Shown piece by piece: positions 1-7,731 of a stretch of DNA of 15,513 nt. The notes under the pieces are model-generated. The model was not told where the DNA came from and did no database searches. It saw only the letters and a program-made list of their open reading frames with translations. The position numbers and the translations under genes were made by a program. Origin of the DNA: Candidatus Zipacnadia bacterium (GTDB taxonomy: Bacteria; Armatimonadota; UBA5377; JALGUK01); the NCBI GenBank assembly GCA_029820875.1, contig JALGUK010000088.1, positions 1 through 15,513 on the forward strand, read 5' to 3'. Position 1 is the stretch's first letter. Each line of letters starts with the position of its first letter.

Positions 1-84
1 CTGATTCTGACTTCTGCCGAGCTTCGCGGGCCAGACGGCGATGTTCTTGCGTATGCCAAAGCCAAGATGTTCAAGGTCGCCTAA
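1..84 (+). CDS. C-terminal fragment of a probable hotdog-fold (PaaI-like) thioesterase
   Basis: Frame 1 is open from the window edge to TAA at 82-84 and encodes 27 residues. The stretch AELRGPDGDVLAYAKAKMFK resembles the last two beta strands of acyl-CoA thioesterases of the hotdog superfamily, where an 'E(L/I)RD.DG.(V/L)LA.A' strand-turn-strand precedes a hydrophobic end. If so, the enzyme would hydrolyse an acyl-CoA thioester in the cytoplasm. Only the C terminus is visible and the catalytic residues lie outside the window, so the assignment rests on a short motif. The downstream gene starts about 200 bp later, so cotranscription is uncertain. Confidence 0.5.
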   Translation: MILTSAELRGPDGDVLAYAKAKMFKVA

Positions 85-287
85 AGACCAATCTCGACTC
101 TGTTGAGGTCTTAATGTGTTTATCCGCGCGAGGTCGAAGAGGATCTCTACCACCACCCACCTAAAGCGCCTACTGAAGTGAAGCCCGCCTGCATACACAG
201 GCAGATGGAAAAACATATCTCGAGCATAGCTCAGTGGGGCCGCAAGCTGCTGTAAGCAATGTAAAGCACTTATCGAGGAGGTGCCGA

Positions 288-1844
288 ATGTTCCGGTACG
301 TCCCGTTTTGTGTCATTTCGAGCCTGCTGATTTACACCTTCATCTTCGCTCGCCCGCTGCCTGCATCAGCTGAGGGGGAAATCGTAATGCCGGCCGGTCA
401 GAAGCAGCTCTTTATGGATGATTACTGCATTGAGACGATGCAGGGACTGAAACGAGTGCTTCATCAGCCCGCCAAAAGCCCCCTCAACCCTGTAATCGCC
501 GCCAGCTACCCCTGGGAATACACGCGCGAGCCTGACAAGGGGAATGACCATGGGGGGGTGTTGAGTTGGGGAGGTGCCGTGTGGATACCGGATGAGCAAG
601 TCTACAAGTGCTGGTACACCCCCTTTGGAACAACCAAGGGCCGGGGCTTTCAGCTTCCTGAGAAGCGCGAATGGCTGCCCACCGCCCTTGCCGTCTCCCG
701 CGATGGCGTCTACTGGGAGAAGCCATTCACCCGGCTGCTTCCGTGGAACGGCTCGAAAGAGAACAACCTCGTCTGCGATTACGGACTGATGGATGTATTA
801 TACGACCCCCGCGATTCTGACCCTCAACGGCGTTACAAGGCGGTGGGATTCACTCCCCGCCCCGAGGGATACGCCTGCGCCACGTTCACGTCGCCGGACG
901 GCCTGCACTGGTCAGGTCCGCACAAGAAGATACGTTCGAGCGACGAGTTTCACCTTATGTACGACGATATAAGAGGGCAATATGTGGTCACAGTGAAGGT
1001 TTTCAACAAATACGGCCGGGCTGTAGGCCTTGCCACAAGCAAGGACTTCGACAACTGGACCGAGCCGGTCTACATCTTCGGCGCCGATGAGCGGGACCAG
1101 CAAATCGGCCGCGAGCGCAACGAGCAGGCCAAGAAGGACTCAACACGCGTGCGTAGCCCTCATGATGATCCAAGCAAATACAGGACCGACATCTACAACA
1201 TGCCCATCTTCACATATGAAGGGCTTTACATCGGTATGCCGGCGGTCTTCAACCAGACAGGCCCGCTGCCGGAGGGCAATCAGGGGGGTTATTCCAACGT
1301 AGAGCTGGCGGTCAGCCGCGACCTCACCACGTGGCACCGCGTCTGTGACCGGGCCATCTTCATTCCGGTCGGTCCCAAGCAGCATTTCGACGCCGGATTT
1401 GTGCTCGCGTGTGCATATCCGCAGGTTCACGGGGACGAGATATGGTTCTATTATGCCGCCGAGCCCACCCCGCATAACTATTATAAGGAGTCAAACGAGA
1501 ATTACGGCATAGGCCTTGCAACGCTGCGCCTGGACGGCTTCGTTTCGCTGGACGCCGCTGAGGACGAGGGTTTTGTGCTGACCAAGCCGCTGGTGTTTGA
1601 GGGAACTGACCTGTATCTGAACCTCGATGCCGCCCGCGGCGAGGCGAGGGTGGAAGTGCTGTCTGCGGACGGGACTACGGTCCCGGGATTCGAGCGGGAG
1701 GCGTGTATACCACTTTCAGATAACTCCACCAACCTCCCCGTGAAGTGGCAAGGGAATGCGAAGATAGCCGACCTGTCCGGTCGCCCCGTTCGGTTCAAGA
1801 TTCATCTGCGCAACGCAAGGCTCTACGCGTTCTGGGTAAAGTAG
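288..1844 (+). CDS. Secreted five-bladed beta-propeller glycoside hydrolase-like protein (GH32/GH43-type fold)
   Basis: The 518-residue protein starts at ATG 288. GAGGAGGT lies 5 nt upstream, whereas the in-frame ATG at 234 has no good ribosome site. Residues 1-28 form a signal peptide (hydrophobic core about 5-20, likely cut after ASA). A KQLFMDDYCIETMQGL stretch (39-54) opens a propeller domain. The propeller is marked by repeated S-x-D-x(3)-W-like turns (AVSRDGVYW, FTSPDGLHW, ATSKDFDNW, AVSRDLTTW). This is the signature of secreted GH32/GH43-superfamily proteins abundant in polysaccharide-degrading PVC and Armatimonadota genomes. The last ~90 residues (LATLRLDGFVSL onward) form a beta-sandwich ending in GRPVRFKIHLRNARLYAFWV. 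The minus-strand gene ending at 2995 is a paralog. A GH-A hydrolase starts 35 bp downstream and is probably cotranscribed. Substrate and catalytic residues are not assigned. The family is clear, enzymatic activity is inferred. Confidence 0.82.
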   Translation: MFRYVPFCVISSLLIYTFIFARPLPASAEGEIVMPAGQKQLFMDDYCIETMQGLKRVLHQPAKSPLNPVIAASYPWEYTREPDKGNDHGGVLSWGGAVWIPDEQVYKCWYTPFGTTKGRGFQLPEKREWLPTALAVSRDGVYWEKPFTRLLPWNGSKENNLVCDYGLMDVLYDPRDSDPQRRYKAVGFTPRPEGYACATFTSPDGLHWSGPHKKIRSSDEFHLMYDDIRGQYVVTVKVFNKYGRAVGLATSKDFDNWTEPVYIFGADERDQQIGRERNEQAKKDSTRVRSPHDDPSKYRTDIYNMPIFTYEGLYIGMPAVFNQTGPLPEGNQGGYSNVELAVSRDLTTWHRVCDRAIFIPVGPKQHFDAGFVLACAYPQVHGDEIWFYYAAEPTPHNYYKESNENYGIGLATLRLDGFVSLDAAEDEGFVLTKPLVFEGTDLYLNLDAARGEARVEVLSADGTTVPGFEREACIPLSDNSTNLPVKWQGNAKIADLSGRPVRFKIHLRNARLYAFWVK

Positions 1845-1879
1845 TGTTATCCCGCCTTCGTATTGGAGAGAGCAAGAGC

Positions 1880-2929
1880 GTGAGATTCATCCTGTTTTTC
1901 ATGTGTGCAGGTATGGGCGCAATGCCTGCAAACACGTCCAAGCCGTTCCACTGGGGTATCAACGGCCATCCGACCGCCCAGGTGGGGTACTATCACGTGC
2001 CGCTTGAAACGCAGCTTGACCTTGTGGCGCAATTGGGCATGAAGTGGTATCGCTGCGACTGGTCGGAAAAGGGGCTAAAGGATGCTCCAGAGCGCTACGA
2101 CCGCCTGGTGGCGGAGGCGGCCAAGCGCGGTGTCCGCATCCTCCCCATAATATTCCCCACCATAAGCTGCCGCAGCGAGGAGGCGTCGCTCAAGGAGATA
2201 CAACGAGCGTCGTTCGAGTTCGCCCGCTCTCTGGCCAGGCGCTACCAGGGCAAAATCACGCACTATGAGCTTAGCAACGAGCTGGACGGCTGGGCTATGA
2301 TCCGCAAGGGCGAGACGACCAGGGACGGGACAGTCTGGAAGTGGGGAGACCCGGACGGCACCAAACCAGAGCACTTCGAGGAGAGAAGATATCAGAAGGT
2401 CCGTGCCGAGTTGCTTGGCCTCCATGCCGGCATCAAGGCTGGCGACCCGAACGCGATGACCATCGTCGACAGTTGCGGATGGCTGCACTATGGGTTCTTC
2501 GAGCGCCTCGTTCGGGAGGACCGGGTTCCCTTCGATATCCTCGCCTGGCACTGGTACTCGGAGATGGGCGACATTACGAATGTGCGGGGGGAGTTTAACC
2601 TGTTGGAGCATCTGAAGGGCTACGGGAAGCCTATCTGGATTACGGAGATAAACCGCCGCGACGGAAGCCTGGGTAGCCACGAGCAGGAGCAAGCCGATTA
2701 CTTAGCCGCCACGGCGCGGAAGATGTGCGCGAATCCCGATATCGAGGCGTTCTTCGTCTACGAACTGCTCGATGAACCGTACTTCGGCGCGGACAATCCC
2801 GAGTCCCACTATGGCCTCGTGGAAATCGTCCGAGGCGCGGACGACCGCTGGAAGGTGCACAGAAAGAAACCAGCGTTTTACGCGCTACAGACTCTGATTG
2901 CCGAAACGAGCCGGCAGTCAAGTCAATGA
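1880..2929 (+). CDS. Secreted clan GH-A (TIM-barrel) glycoside hydrolase, GH39/GH5-like
   Basis: I choose GTG 1880 as start (349 aa). GGAGAG lies 9 nt upstream, it directly gives a short signal peptide (MRFILFFMCAGMGAMPA), and it avoids the overlap with the preceding gene that the longer in-frame ATG at 1745 would cause. The body is an (alpha/beta)8 retaining hydrolase. HYELSNELDGW (128-138) carries the strand-4 Asn-Glu pair, with E134 as likely acid/base. AWHWY (222-226) lines the site. PIWITEIN (251-258) supplies the probable nucleophile E256 on strand 7. YELLDEP (294-300) is strand 8. The barrel is complete and of typical length. It lies 35 bp after the propeller gene, pointing to a two-gene operon whose products act on the same glycan in the envelope or outside the cell. 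The exact GH family and substrate cannot be read from the sequence. Confidence 0.82.
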   Translation: MRFILFFMCAGMGAMPANTSKPFHWGINGHPTAQVGYYHVPLETQLDLVAQLGMKWYRCDWSEKGLKDAPERYDRLVAEAAKRGVRILPIIFPTISCRSEEASLKEIQRASFEFARSLARRYQGKITHYELSNELDGWAMIRKGETTRDGTVWKWGDPDGTKPEHFEERRYQKVRAELLGLHAGIKAGDPNAMTIVDSCGWLHYGFFERLVREDRVPFDILAWHWYSEMGDITNVRGEFNLLEHLKGYGKPIWITEINRRDGSLGSHEQEQADYLAATARKMCANPDIEAFFVYELLDEPYFGADNPESHYGLVEIVRGADDRWKVHRKKPAFYALQTLIAETSRQSSQ

Positions 2930-2994
2930 GACAGGCTAAGATGTGGAGTGGGCACGTCACTCCCGGAACCGGATTGAATACAGGTCGGCGTCCC
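2930..2994. terminator. Possible weak bidirectional hairpin between convergent genes
   Basis: GGAGTG (2945-2950) and CACTCC (2958-2963) form a 6-bp stem with a 7-nt loop, between the GH-A gene ending at 2929 and the minus-strand propeller gene ending at 2995. No clear T run follows on either strand, so Rho-independent termination is doubtful. The hairpin overlaps the displaced stop codon (2957-2959) of the broken minus-strand gene. Confidence 0.25.
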
Positions 2995-2998
2995 TCAT
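2957..2998 (-). pseudogene. Out-of-frame C-terminal remnant of the propeller gene at 2995-4278
   Basis: Reading the minus strand from 2998 gives MRDADLYSIRFRE and a TGA at 2959-2957. This aligns with the last strand of the plus-strand paralog (RNARLYAFWV), so it is the genuine end of the minus-strand gene, cut off by a frame change. A loss of 28 nt (3n+1), removing the equivalent of GRPVRFKIH, would produce exactly this arrangement. The alignment is short, but position and spacing fit well. Confidence 0.6.
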
Positions 2999-4278
2999 GC
3001 CAGCGCGCTGACATCCGAGCCGCCCTTCCAGGCGACGACATGCTCGATTTCGTCCCCGAATATCTCCGGGCACTCATCGAGGGTGAATTCGGCCACAGGC
3101 TCACCTGCAGCATTCTGCAGCTCAACCTGCACGTTCCCGACGGCCGAGGTGGCATAGTTTAGCACCAGCTCCCGGCCCTCGAATGTGAACGGCTTGGTCA
3201 GCAGTTCCCCGCCGCTGTAATCCGCGTGTATCGAAACGAATCCGTCCGTCCTAAGAGACCCACGGCGCAGGCGACAGCCGGGGCCGTAATAATTCTCGAT
3301 CCAGAATAGGGACATCTCCTCGCGGTTAAGACCCGGCCTGATGAACGCCTCCATGAACCGCCGGTCCCAGTGGAGGCCGTCACGGCTGCTCATAAATACA
3401 CAGTCGGACACTCCCGGGTACTTGAACTCCGTCACAAGATGCCGCTCCGGCACAAATCGCTTCGAGAAAGCAAGGTAAATGTGCGGCGCGCGGAAATAGG
3501 GTCTCATGTTGTTCTTGTAAATGTGCTCCAAGGGTGTCTCGCCGAAGTCGCAATACTGCGGCTTCGTCCAGTGGATGAAATCATCCGATGTCGCCCGGCG
3601 CACCGTGCGAACTCCATTGATAAAGCCTCGCATGTAGGCCACGTACTGGCCCTGGACCTCATCCCAGAACACCTGATTGAGCGAATCGAACGGGCCCTCG
3701 GATATCAGAGGCTCGTCTTGAACCCGCCGCCAGTGGATGCCGTCCGCCGACACAACCCCATACATCGCCCGCCCCCCTCCTACAGCCTTGTACCGCTCCT
3801 CCGGAGGGCAACCGGGCCTTGTGTCAATGAACGGGGCGAAGTTCGGGGCCTCCCGTCCGCTCCACACGAGGTTGTTGTCCTTTGAGCCATCGAACCCAAA
3901 CAGCCCAAGGTTGATGCGCTTGAAATGAATGCCGTCCGTGCTCTCGGCGTAACCGGTGAAGGCGACATCGCCCTTCCAGTACGCGCGGTAGTACATGCGA
4001 TAGATGTCGCCGTCCTTGAACACGACCGGATCGTAGCTGATGTCACACTCCCAGGGCCTGTCGAACTGAAGTGTAATCTCGCGGGGCTGAGGATGATGAA
4101 GCTTCTGCGTGAGGCCGGTCATCGTTTCGATAAGGTATCCATCCACAAACAGCTCCAACCGTGAGTCGATGTCCAACGGTGCTTCACCCTCCTCGGCATA
4201 TCCTGCGACAGAACCAACGACAGCCAATATAACCACCGTCAGGACGGCGGCAACTATGACGGACACCTTCGTGCGCAT
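2995..4278 (-). CDS. Second secreted propeller glycosidase-like protein, C terminus frameshifted
   Basis: The ATG at 4278 has GGAGG 7 nt upstream. The 427-aa product has a signal peptide (core 5-25, likely cut after GYA at 28) and the same architecture as the protein at 288-1844. It opens with LELFVDGYLIETMTGL (41-56), then has S-x-D-x(3)-W/F turns at AESTDGIHF (111-119), VVSADGIHW (175-183), ATSDDFIHW (229-237) and MSSRDGLHW (296-304). The C-terminal sandwich starts near LRTDGFVSI. Two defects are visible. Near residue 319 (GLNR|EEMSL, about 3319-3327) some 17 residues present in the paralog are missing in frame. At the end the protein stops at SDVSALA, but the next frame continues MRDADLYSIRFRE to TGA 2957-2959. 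That matches the paralog's RNARLYAFWV and implies loss of about 28 nt at 2996-3000. It follows the DUF4838 gene by 72 bp and is probably cotranscribed with it. It could be a decaying gene or an assembly artefact. Confidence 0.8.
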   Translation of the reverse strand: MRTKVSVIVAAVLTVVILAVVGSVAGYAEEGEAPLDIDSRLELFVDGYLIETMTGLTQKLHHPQPREITLQFDRPWECDISYDPVVFKDGDIYRMYYRAYWKGDVAFTGYAESTDGIHFKRINLGLFGFDGSKDNNLVWSGREAPNFAPFIDTRPGCPPEERYKAVGGGRAMYGVVSADGIHWRRVQDEPLISEGPFDSLNQVFWDEVQGQYVAYMRGFINGVRTVRRATSDDFIHWTKPQYCDFGETPLEHIYKNNMRPYFRAPHIYLAFSKRFVPERHLVTEFKYPGVSDCVFMSSRDGLHWDRRFMEAFIRPGLNREEMSLFWIENYYGPGCRLRRGSLRTDGFVSIHADYSGGELLTKPFTFEGRELVLNYATSAVGNVQVELQNAAGEPVAEFTLDECPEIFGDEIEHVVAWKGGSDVSALA

Positions 4279-4350
4279 CGCGAGACCTCCGATATCGGCC
4301 TTTTTGAGACAGGGTGCCTTGTCTCCACGGGCGGACCTGCTGATACGTCT

Positions 4351-6123
4351 TTACTGGCCCGACGCCTCGGCCAGTGTCCAGTCAAGCCCCTTTCGCACCA
4401 GCGCGACGCGTTCGCGATAGGGTGAGTCGCACTTCCAGGGGTCGGCAGCTACGAACCCCTCCGCTAACGCCTGGCCTAAATTGTCCAGTTCCTCGGACGC
4501 ATAGAAATTTCTGCCACCGTGGTCCCCCTCCACCCAAACTTCCTCGGCACGTGAGTAGAGCTTCCTCATCGGTTCCGCAGCCGGCCCGAAGAACTTCTTG
4601 TAGAACTCGTCGAGCATTCTCTCACGGTCAAGGTCTGGGTTCCACAGGAGTTTCGCCGTCAAATAGTAATCGAGGCCCAGCCACCACAAGCGGTCCTCGT
4701 AATGTTCCTTCAGGCGCCCGTCGCAGAATACCAGCTCGCCGGCAAAGGGGACACCCGACCTCTCCGAAAGCCGCTTGAGCCGCTTTATGTCCTTCGCAAC
4801 GAACTCGGTGGTCACTCCCGGAACACCGCGCCAGTTCTTGCCCCAGCAGTCGAAGTTATAGTACTCCCAGAAGCCGACCTCCTTTGGTTTGAGGGCCAGC
4901 CAGCCTTCGATAACCGAGTAGATTCTCTTTCTGGTCTCTTCAGACCACATCTGCTGGCGGTGTTTGAATATCTGCACGGCCACATTCGACGGCAACCGCT
5001 TGATATTTGTCGGAGGAAGGGTGTAGTCGTTGTAAGCGCCGATGATGATTCCGCGGTCCGGGAACTCTTCCTTGATGGCGTCCGCCACTTCGACAGCCGC
5101 CTCGGCGACGTAGTCGGACATCGTCCCATACCAGCCACGCTCCGGTGTCAGCCTCTTCCGACATTCGGGACACTGGCACGGCCCAGGCGCACCGTCATTT
5201 TCCATCACAGTGAAGTAAGGGTATTTCTGCGCATCATGGGTCCGGAAGAACTCCTTCGCGTCCTTTATCATCTGCTGTCTTACCCCGGGTCCATAGAAGC
5301 AGATGTAGTTCTTGTTGCGCTTGCCGTCCGCACGAAGGGCGAAGTACTCGGGATGGGTGTCAAAGTACTTGTTCGTCCACCTACCGAATGAGTGGCAAGT
5401 TGCTGCCGGATAGACCGTGGCGCCGCCGCCTATCTTGCGTATCCACAGATCCGCATCAGAGCCTGAAACCGGCGGCTGCAGCCTGCGCATGGGGAAGTAC
5501 GGAGCATCCTCGATTCTGAAGTTTGAGAGCGTAATCGTCTTCTTTTTGGGGACGACCTCCCCAACCTCGCCCGGGTAATAGAACCTCACCCCCAAACGCT
5601 CGAGAAATCTGTAGACGGCGTAAAGGGTCCCGGTGCTCCCAACCGCGCCCCAGGTGGGAGGGGCAGTCAGGTCGGCATCGTCCTTGCCCACAATCACGAG
5701 CACATTGTCGCGGCATATGAGCTTGAAACCGTCGGCCTTGAACGTTCTGGTTGATATGCCCATCTCCCGCGTGTATTTGCTCTCGCCGACCAGAATCACG
5801 GTGCGCCCACGAGCAAATGAGTCCAGGGTTTTCTTGGATGTCTCCTCCACCTCGACAATCGGAAGCTCGGCGCCGGAAATCTTCTTCAGATAACCCTGCA
5901 ACTGCTCCGCAGCAAACGAAACGACCGGCGGAGCATCAGCACCGACCGTAATAATGGCCTTGCCGGTGCCGTTTTCGACGAGCGTTACGCCTGAGGCGGA
6001 AGAGTTGCTGAACGCCTGGCCTAGTATCATCGCGACTATAATCACTCCCCACTGCACCGTCTTGTTAACCCAAAGTGCGTCTCTCAGAGCCACTTGCCTG
6101 CCACCTCCTGGGCATTCAAACAT
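4351..6123 (-). CDS. DUF4838 domain protein with GH67-like N-terminal domain (putative secreted glycoside hydrolase)
   Basis: The product is 590 aa from ATG 6123, which has GGAGG 4 nt upstream. GTG 6090, preceded by GGAGGT, is an alternative that would give a more usual signal peptide. A hydrophobic segment (about 25-38) followed by SSASG marks export. Residues 46-200 look like the small alpha/beta domain found before alpha-glucuronidase and hexosaminidase barrels (ADAPPVVSFAAEQLQGYLKKISG, VILVGESKYTREMGI, GTLYAVYRFLERLGVRFYYPGE). The DUF4838 barrel follows, with ATCHSFGRW (242-249), FDTHPEYFALRADGK, PCQCPEC (315-321, probably a metal-binding Cys cluster), GFWEYYNFDCW and LWWLGLDYYLTAKLLWNPDLD. 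DUF4838 proteins are largely uncharacterised but occur in polysaccharide-utilisation loci. Its stop lies 72 bp before the propeller paralog and its start 264 bp after the aminotransferase stop, so all three may share a transcript. Confidence 0.82.
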   Translation of the reverse strand: MFECPGGGRQVALRDALWVNKTVQWGVIIVAMILGQAFSNSSASGVTLVENGTGKAIITVGADAPPVVSFAAEQLQGYLKKISGAELPIVEVEETSKKTLDSFARGRTVILVGESKYTREMGISTRTFKADGFKLICRDNVLVIVGKDDADLTAPPTWGAVGSTGTLYAVYRFLERLGVRFYYPGEVGEVVPKKKTITLSNFRIEDAPYFPMRRLQPPVSGSDADLWIRKIGGGATVYPAATCHSFGRWTNKYFDTHPEYFALRADGKRNKNYICFYGPGVRQQMIKDAKEFFRTHDAQKYPYFTVMENDGAPGPCQCPECRKRLTPERGWYGTMSDYVAEAAVEVADAIKEEFPDRGIIIGAYNDYTLPPTNIKRLPSNVAVQIFKHRQQMWSEETRKRIYSVIEGWLALKPKEVGFWEYYNFDCWGKNWRGVPGVTTEFVAKDIKRLKRLSERSGVPFAGELVFCDGRLKEHYEDRLWWLGLDYYLTAKLLWNPDLDRERMLDEFYKKFFGPAAEPMRKLYSRAEEVWVEGDHGGRNFYASEELDNLGQALAEGFVAADPWKCDSPYRERVALVRKGLDWTLAEASGQ

Positions 6124-6387
6124 ATCGCCTCCCCCTCCCCGGTTCGGAAAGGATATTTATGAACCTTCACCGGGCAAGACAGGCGTCCTTACCTGTTTAC
6201 GCGGGCGAGACGCCCGCGCTACCTGCTACGTCTCCGACGGCGAGATTCTTCGCTGCGCTCAGAATGACAATGTGAGTGTAATTGCTCAGGATAGCAATGT
6301 GAGTGTAATTGCTCAGGATAGCAAGTCAGTATGGTTGCCCAGAACGAGACAAGTATCGCCGCTCAGACCAGCTAAAAATAGTCACAA
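6124..6387. repeat. Intergenic dispersed-repeat-type sequence
   Basis: The gap between the aminotransferase and the DUF4838 gene is non-coding but structured. It contains an 8-bp stem with a 3-nt loop, CGCGGGCG-AGA-CGCCCGCG (6200-6218). It also contains a GAGATTCTTCGCTGCGCTCA tract (6242-6261) running into AGAATGACA, and the tandem repeat described separately. Short sequences of this kind are common as dispersed intergenic repeats in environmental bacterial genomes, and their conceptual translations (such as RFFAALRMT or ILRCAQND) are a known source of spurious proteins. Plus-strand open frames crossing it are therefore not called as genes. A second copy is not present in this window. Confidence 0.5.
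6269..6322. repeat. Two perfect tandem copies of a 27-bp unit
   Basis: The unit beginning AATGTGAGTGTAATTG and ending GGATAGC occurs at 6269-6295 and, without mismatch, at 6296-6322. A third, degenerate copy may begin at 6323 (AAGTCAGTATGGTTGCCCAG). The copies directly abut, with no spacers, so this is not a CRISPR array. It sits at the edge of the dispersed-repeat-like tract between two minus-strand genes. Confidence 0.9.
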
Positions 6388-7731
6388 TCAAACCAGTCGT
6401 CGCTGGAAAGGCGTCATCGCAAGCGGGACCTCAAGCAGGTCCATGATGCGGTCCTTTTCCAACGCATCCTTTAGGACCGGCGCGGCGTCCGCAAAGGCGG
6501 CGATGACCTCGTCCACGTCGTCAGGACCCAATGTGTACATGATATAGTTGGCGCCCGCGCAGTACACCCCGCGTTTAGCCATCTCCTGGATGTACAGAGT
6601 CGTCAGCGGCTTGGCCTTGGCAGGGTCCTCAGGGTGAAAACCGGAATGGGTGATGGGAGCGAGACCGTGAAACTCGAGCGGGAGGTTGAAGTCCTTCGCA
6701 ACAGCGAGCATCCCTTCGGTGAACCTCTCCCCCATCTTCCACAGGTGCTCGATGACCGGCTCGTCGCGCATAATCTTCTGAATTGCCACGCCAGCGGCCA
6801 GGGAAATCGGGTCGCTCCAGAAGGAACTTGAAATGAACATCTCCGAGACGCACTCCATAACTTCCCTGCGTCCGACAACCGCAGCGAGCGGGTACCCGTT
6901 CCCGACGGCCTTGCCGAAAACGGCGATGTCCGACTCTACCCCGAAGTACTCCTGCGCACCACCCATCGCCAGGCGGAAGCCGGTTACGACCTCGTCAAAG
7001 ATCAGCACGGCCCCGTTTTCGTCGCAAAGCTTGCGGACCCCCTCGAGAAACCCGTCCTGGGGGAGCTGGTTGCGGCAAGCCTCCATTATGACCGCCGCGA
7101 CCTCACCCTTGTTGGCGTCAAATGCCGCCTTGAGCGAATCAAGGTTATTGTACTCGAACGGGATAGACGTCCCGGCAAGCGCCCTGGGGACGCCTCGCGC
7201 AGGCACGCCGGGCAGAAGGTGCTGATCGAGCCTGGCCTCCTTCAGATTCGCGGCGATATACCAGTCATGCCAGCCGTGGTAGCCGCAGAAGAGGATTTTA
7301 TCACGCCCGGTATAGCCACGCGCAATCCGGACCGCTACGGCGTCGGCGTCACCACCACCCTTGGCGTACCGTACCATCTCGGCGCACGGCACCGTCTCGA
7401 TTAACATCTCAGCCAGCTCAACCTCGAGCGGGCTGTTGATGCTGTACATCGTGCCCTTGTCTATCTGCTCGTGCACAGCCTTGTCAACCGGCTCATATGC
7501 ATATCCCAGATGCACCGTACCGACACCGGCGAGAAGGTCAATGTATTCGTGCCCGTCCACGTCCCAGATTCGGCACCCTTTGCCGCGCTCGGCATAAATC
7601 GGGCTGACCCCGTATGCGAACATACGGGGATGACGTGATAATAACTGCGTGCCGCCCGCGATGATGGCCTCAGCACGTTCGTACAGTTCGACCGACTTTG
7701 CCACACGAGACTTTCCTTCTTGACTTCCCAT
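6388..7731 (-). CDS. Class III PLP-dependent aminotransferase, glutamate-1-semialdehyde aminotransferase-like
   Basis: The 447-aa protein begins at ATG 7731 with GGGAGAG about 9 nt upstream. It is a full-length fold-type I, class III aminotransferase. RIWDVDGHEYIDL (54-66) and LGYAYEPV are the N-terminal signature. KGGGDADAVAVRIAR (124-138) is the phosphate-binding helix, CGYHGWHDWY (149-158) stacks on the cofactor, and IFDEVVTGFR (244-253) contains the pyridine-nitrogen Asp D246. FGKAVGNGYP (272-281) contains the Schiff-base lysine K274. The GGGDA motif replaces the GSEA/GSDA of true HemL and marks a subgroup often found in sugar- or glycan-related clusters rather than in heme synthesis. There are no heme genes nearby. 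It likely transaminates a keto sugar or related carbonyl compound in the cytoplasm. It may lead a minus-strand operon with the DUF4838 and propeller genes. The fold is certain, the substrate unknown. Confidence 0.85.
   Translation of the reverse strand: MGSQEGKSRVAKSVELYERAEAIIAGGTQLLSRHPRMFAYGVSPIYAERGKGCRIWDVDGHEYIDLLAGVGTVHLGYAYEPVDKAVHEQIDKGTMYSINSPLEVELAEMLIETVPCAEMVRYAKGGGDADAVAVRIARGYTGRDKILFCGYHGWHDWYIAANLKEARLDQHLLPGVPARGVPRALAGTSIPFEYNNLDSLKAAFDANKGEVAAVIMEACRNQLPQDGFLEGVRKLCDENGAVLIFDEVVTGFRLAMGGAQEYFGVESDIAVFGKAVGNGYPLAAVVGRREVMECVSEMFISSSFWSDPISLAAGVAIQKIMRDEPVIEHLWKMGERFTEGMLAVAKDFNLPLEFHGLAPITHSGFHPEDPAKAKPLTTLYIQEMAKRGVYCAGANYIMYTLGPDDVDEVIAAFADAAPVLKDALEKDRIMDLLEVPLAMTPFQRRLV

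Noticed and set aside
187..202. Small hairpin GCCTG...CAGGC as terminator of the thioesterase gene
   Set aside because: Only a 5-bp stem with a 6-nt loop and no T run, so it is likely chance.
4306..4325. GAGACA/TGTCTC hairpin between the DUF4838 and propeller genes as a terminator
   Set aside because: A 6-bp stem; on the transcribed minus strand it is followed by A residues, not T, and the two genes look cotranscribed.
2995..4420. Plus-strand open frames within the minus-strand propeller gene
   Set aside because: They are antisense shadows; only the minus strand gives a signal peptide, ribosome site and family similarity.
6269..6322. CRISPR-like direct repeats
   Set aside because: The 27-bp copies abut without spacers and there are only two perfect units and no cas genes.
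5954..6547. Plus-strand open frame of 197 codons across the intergenic repeat
   Set aside because: It runs antisense to the 5' end of the DUF4838 gene and the 3' end of the aminotransferase, and its middle is repeat translation (ILRCAQND, duplicated VSVIAQDSN), typical of spurious proteins.
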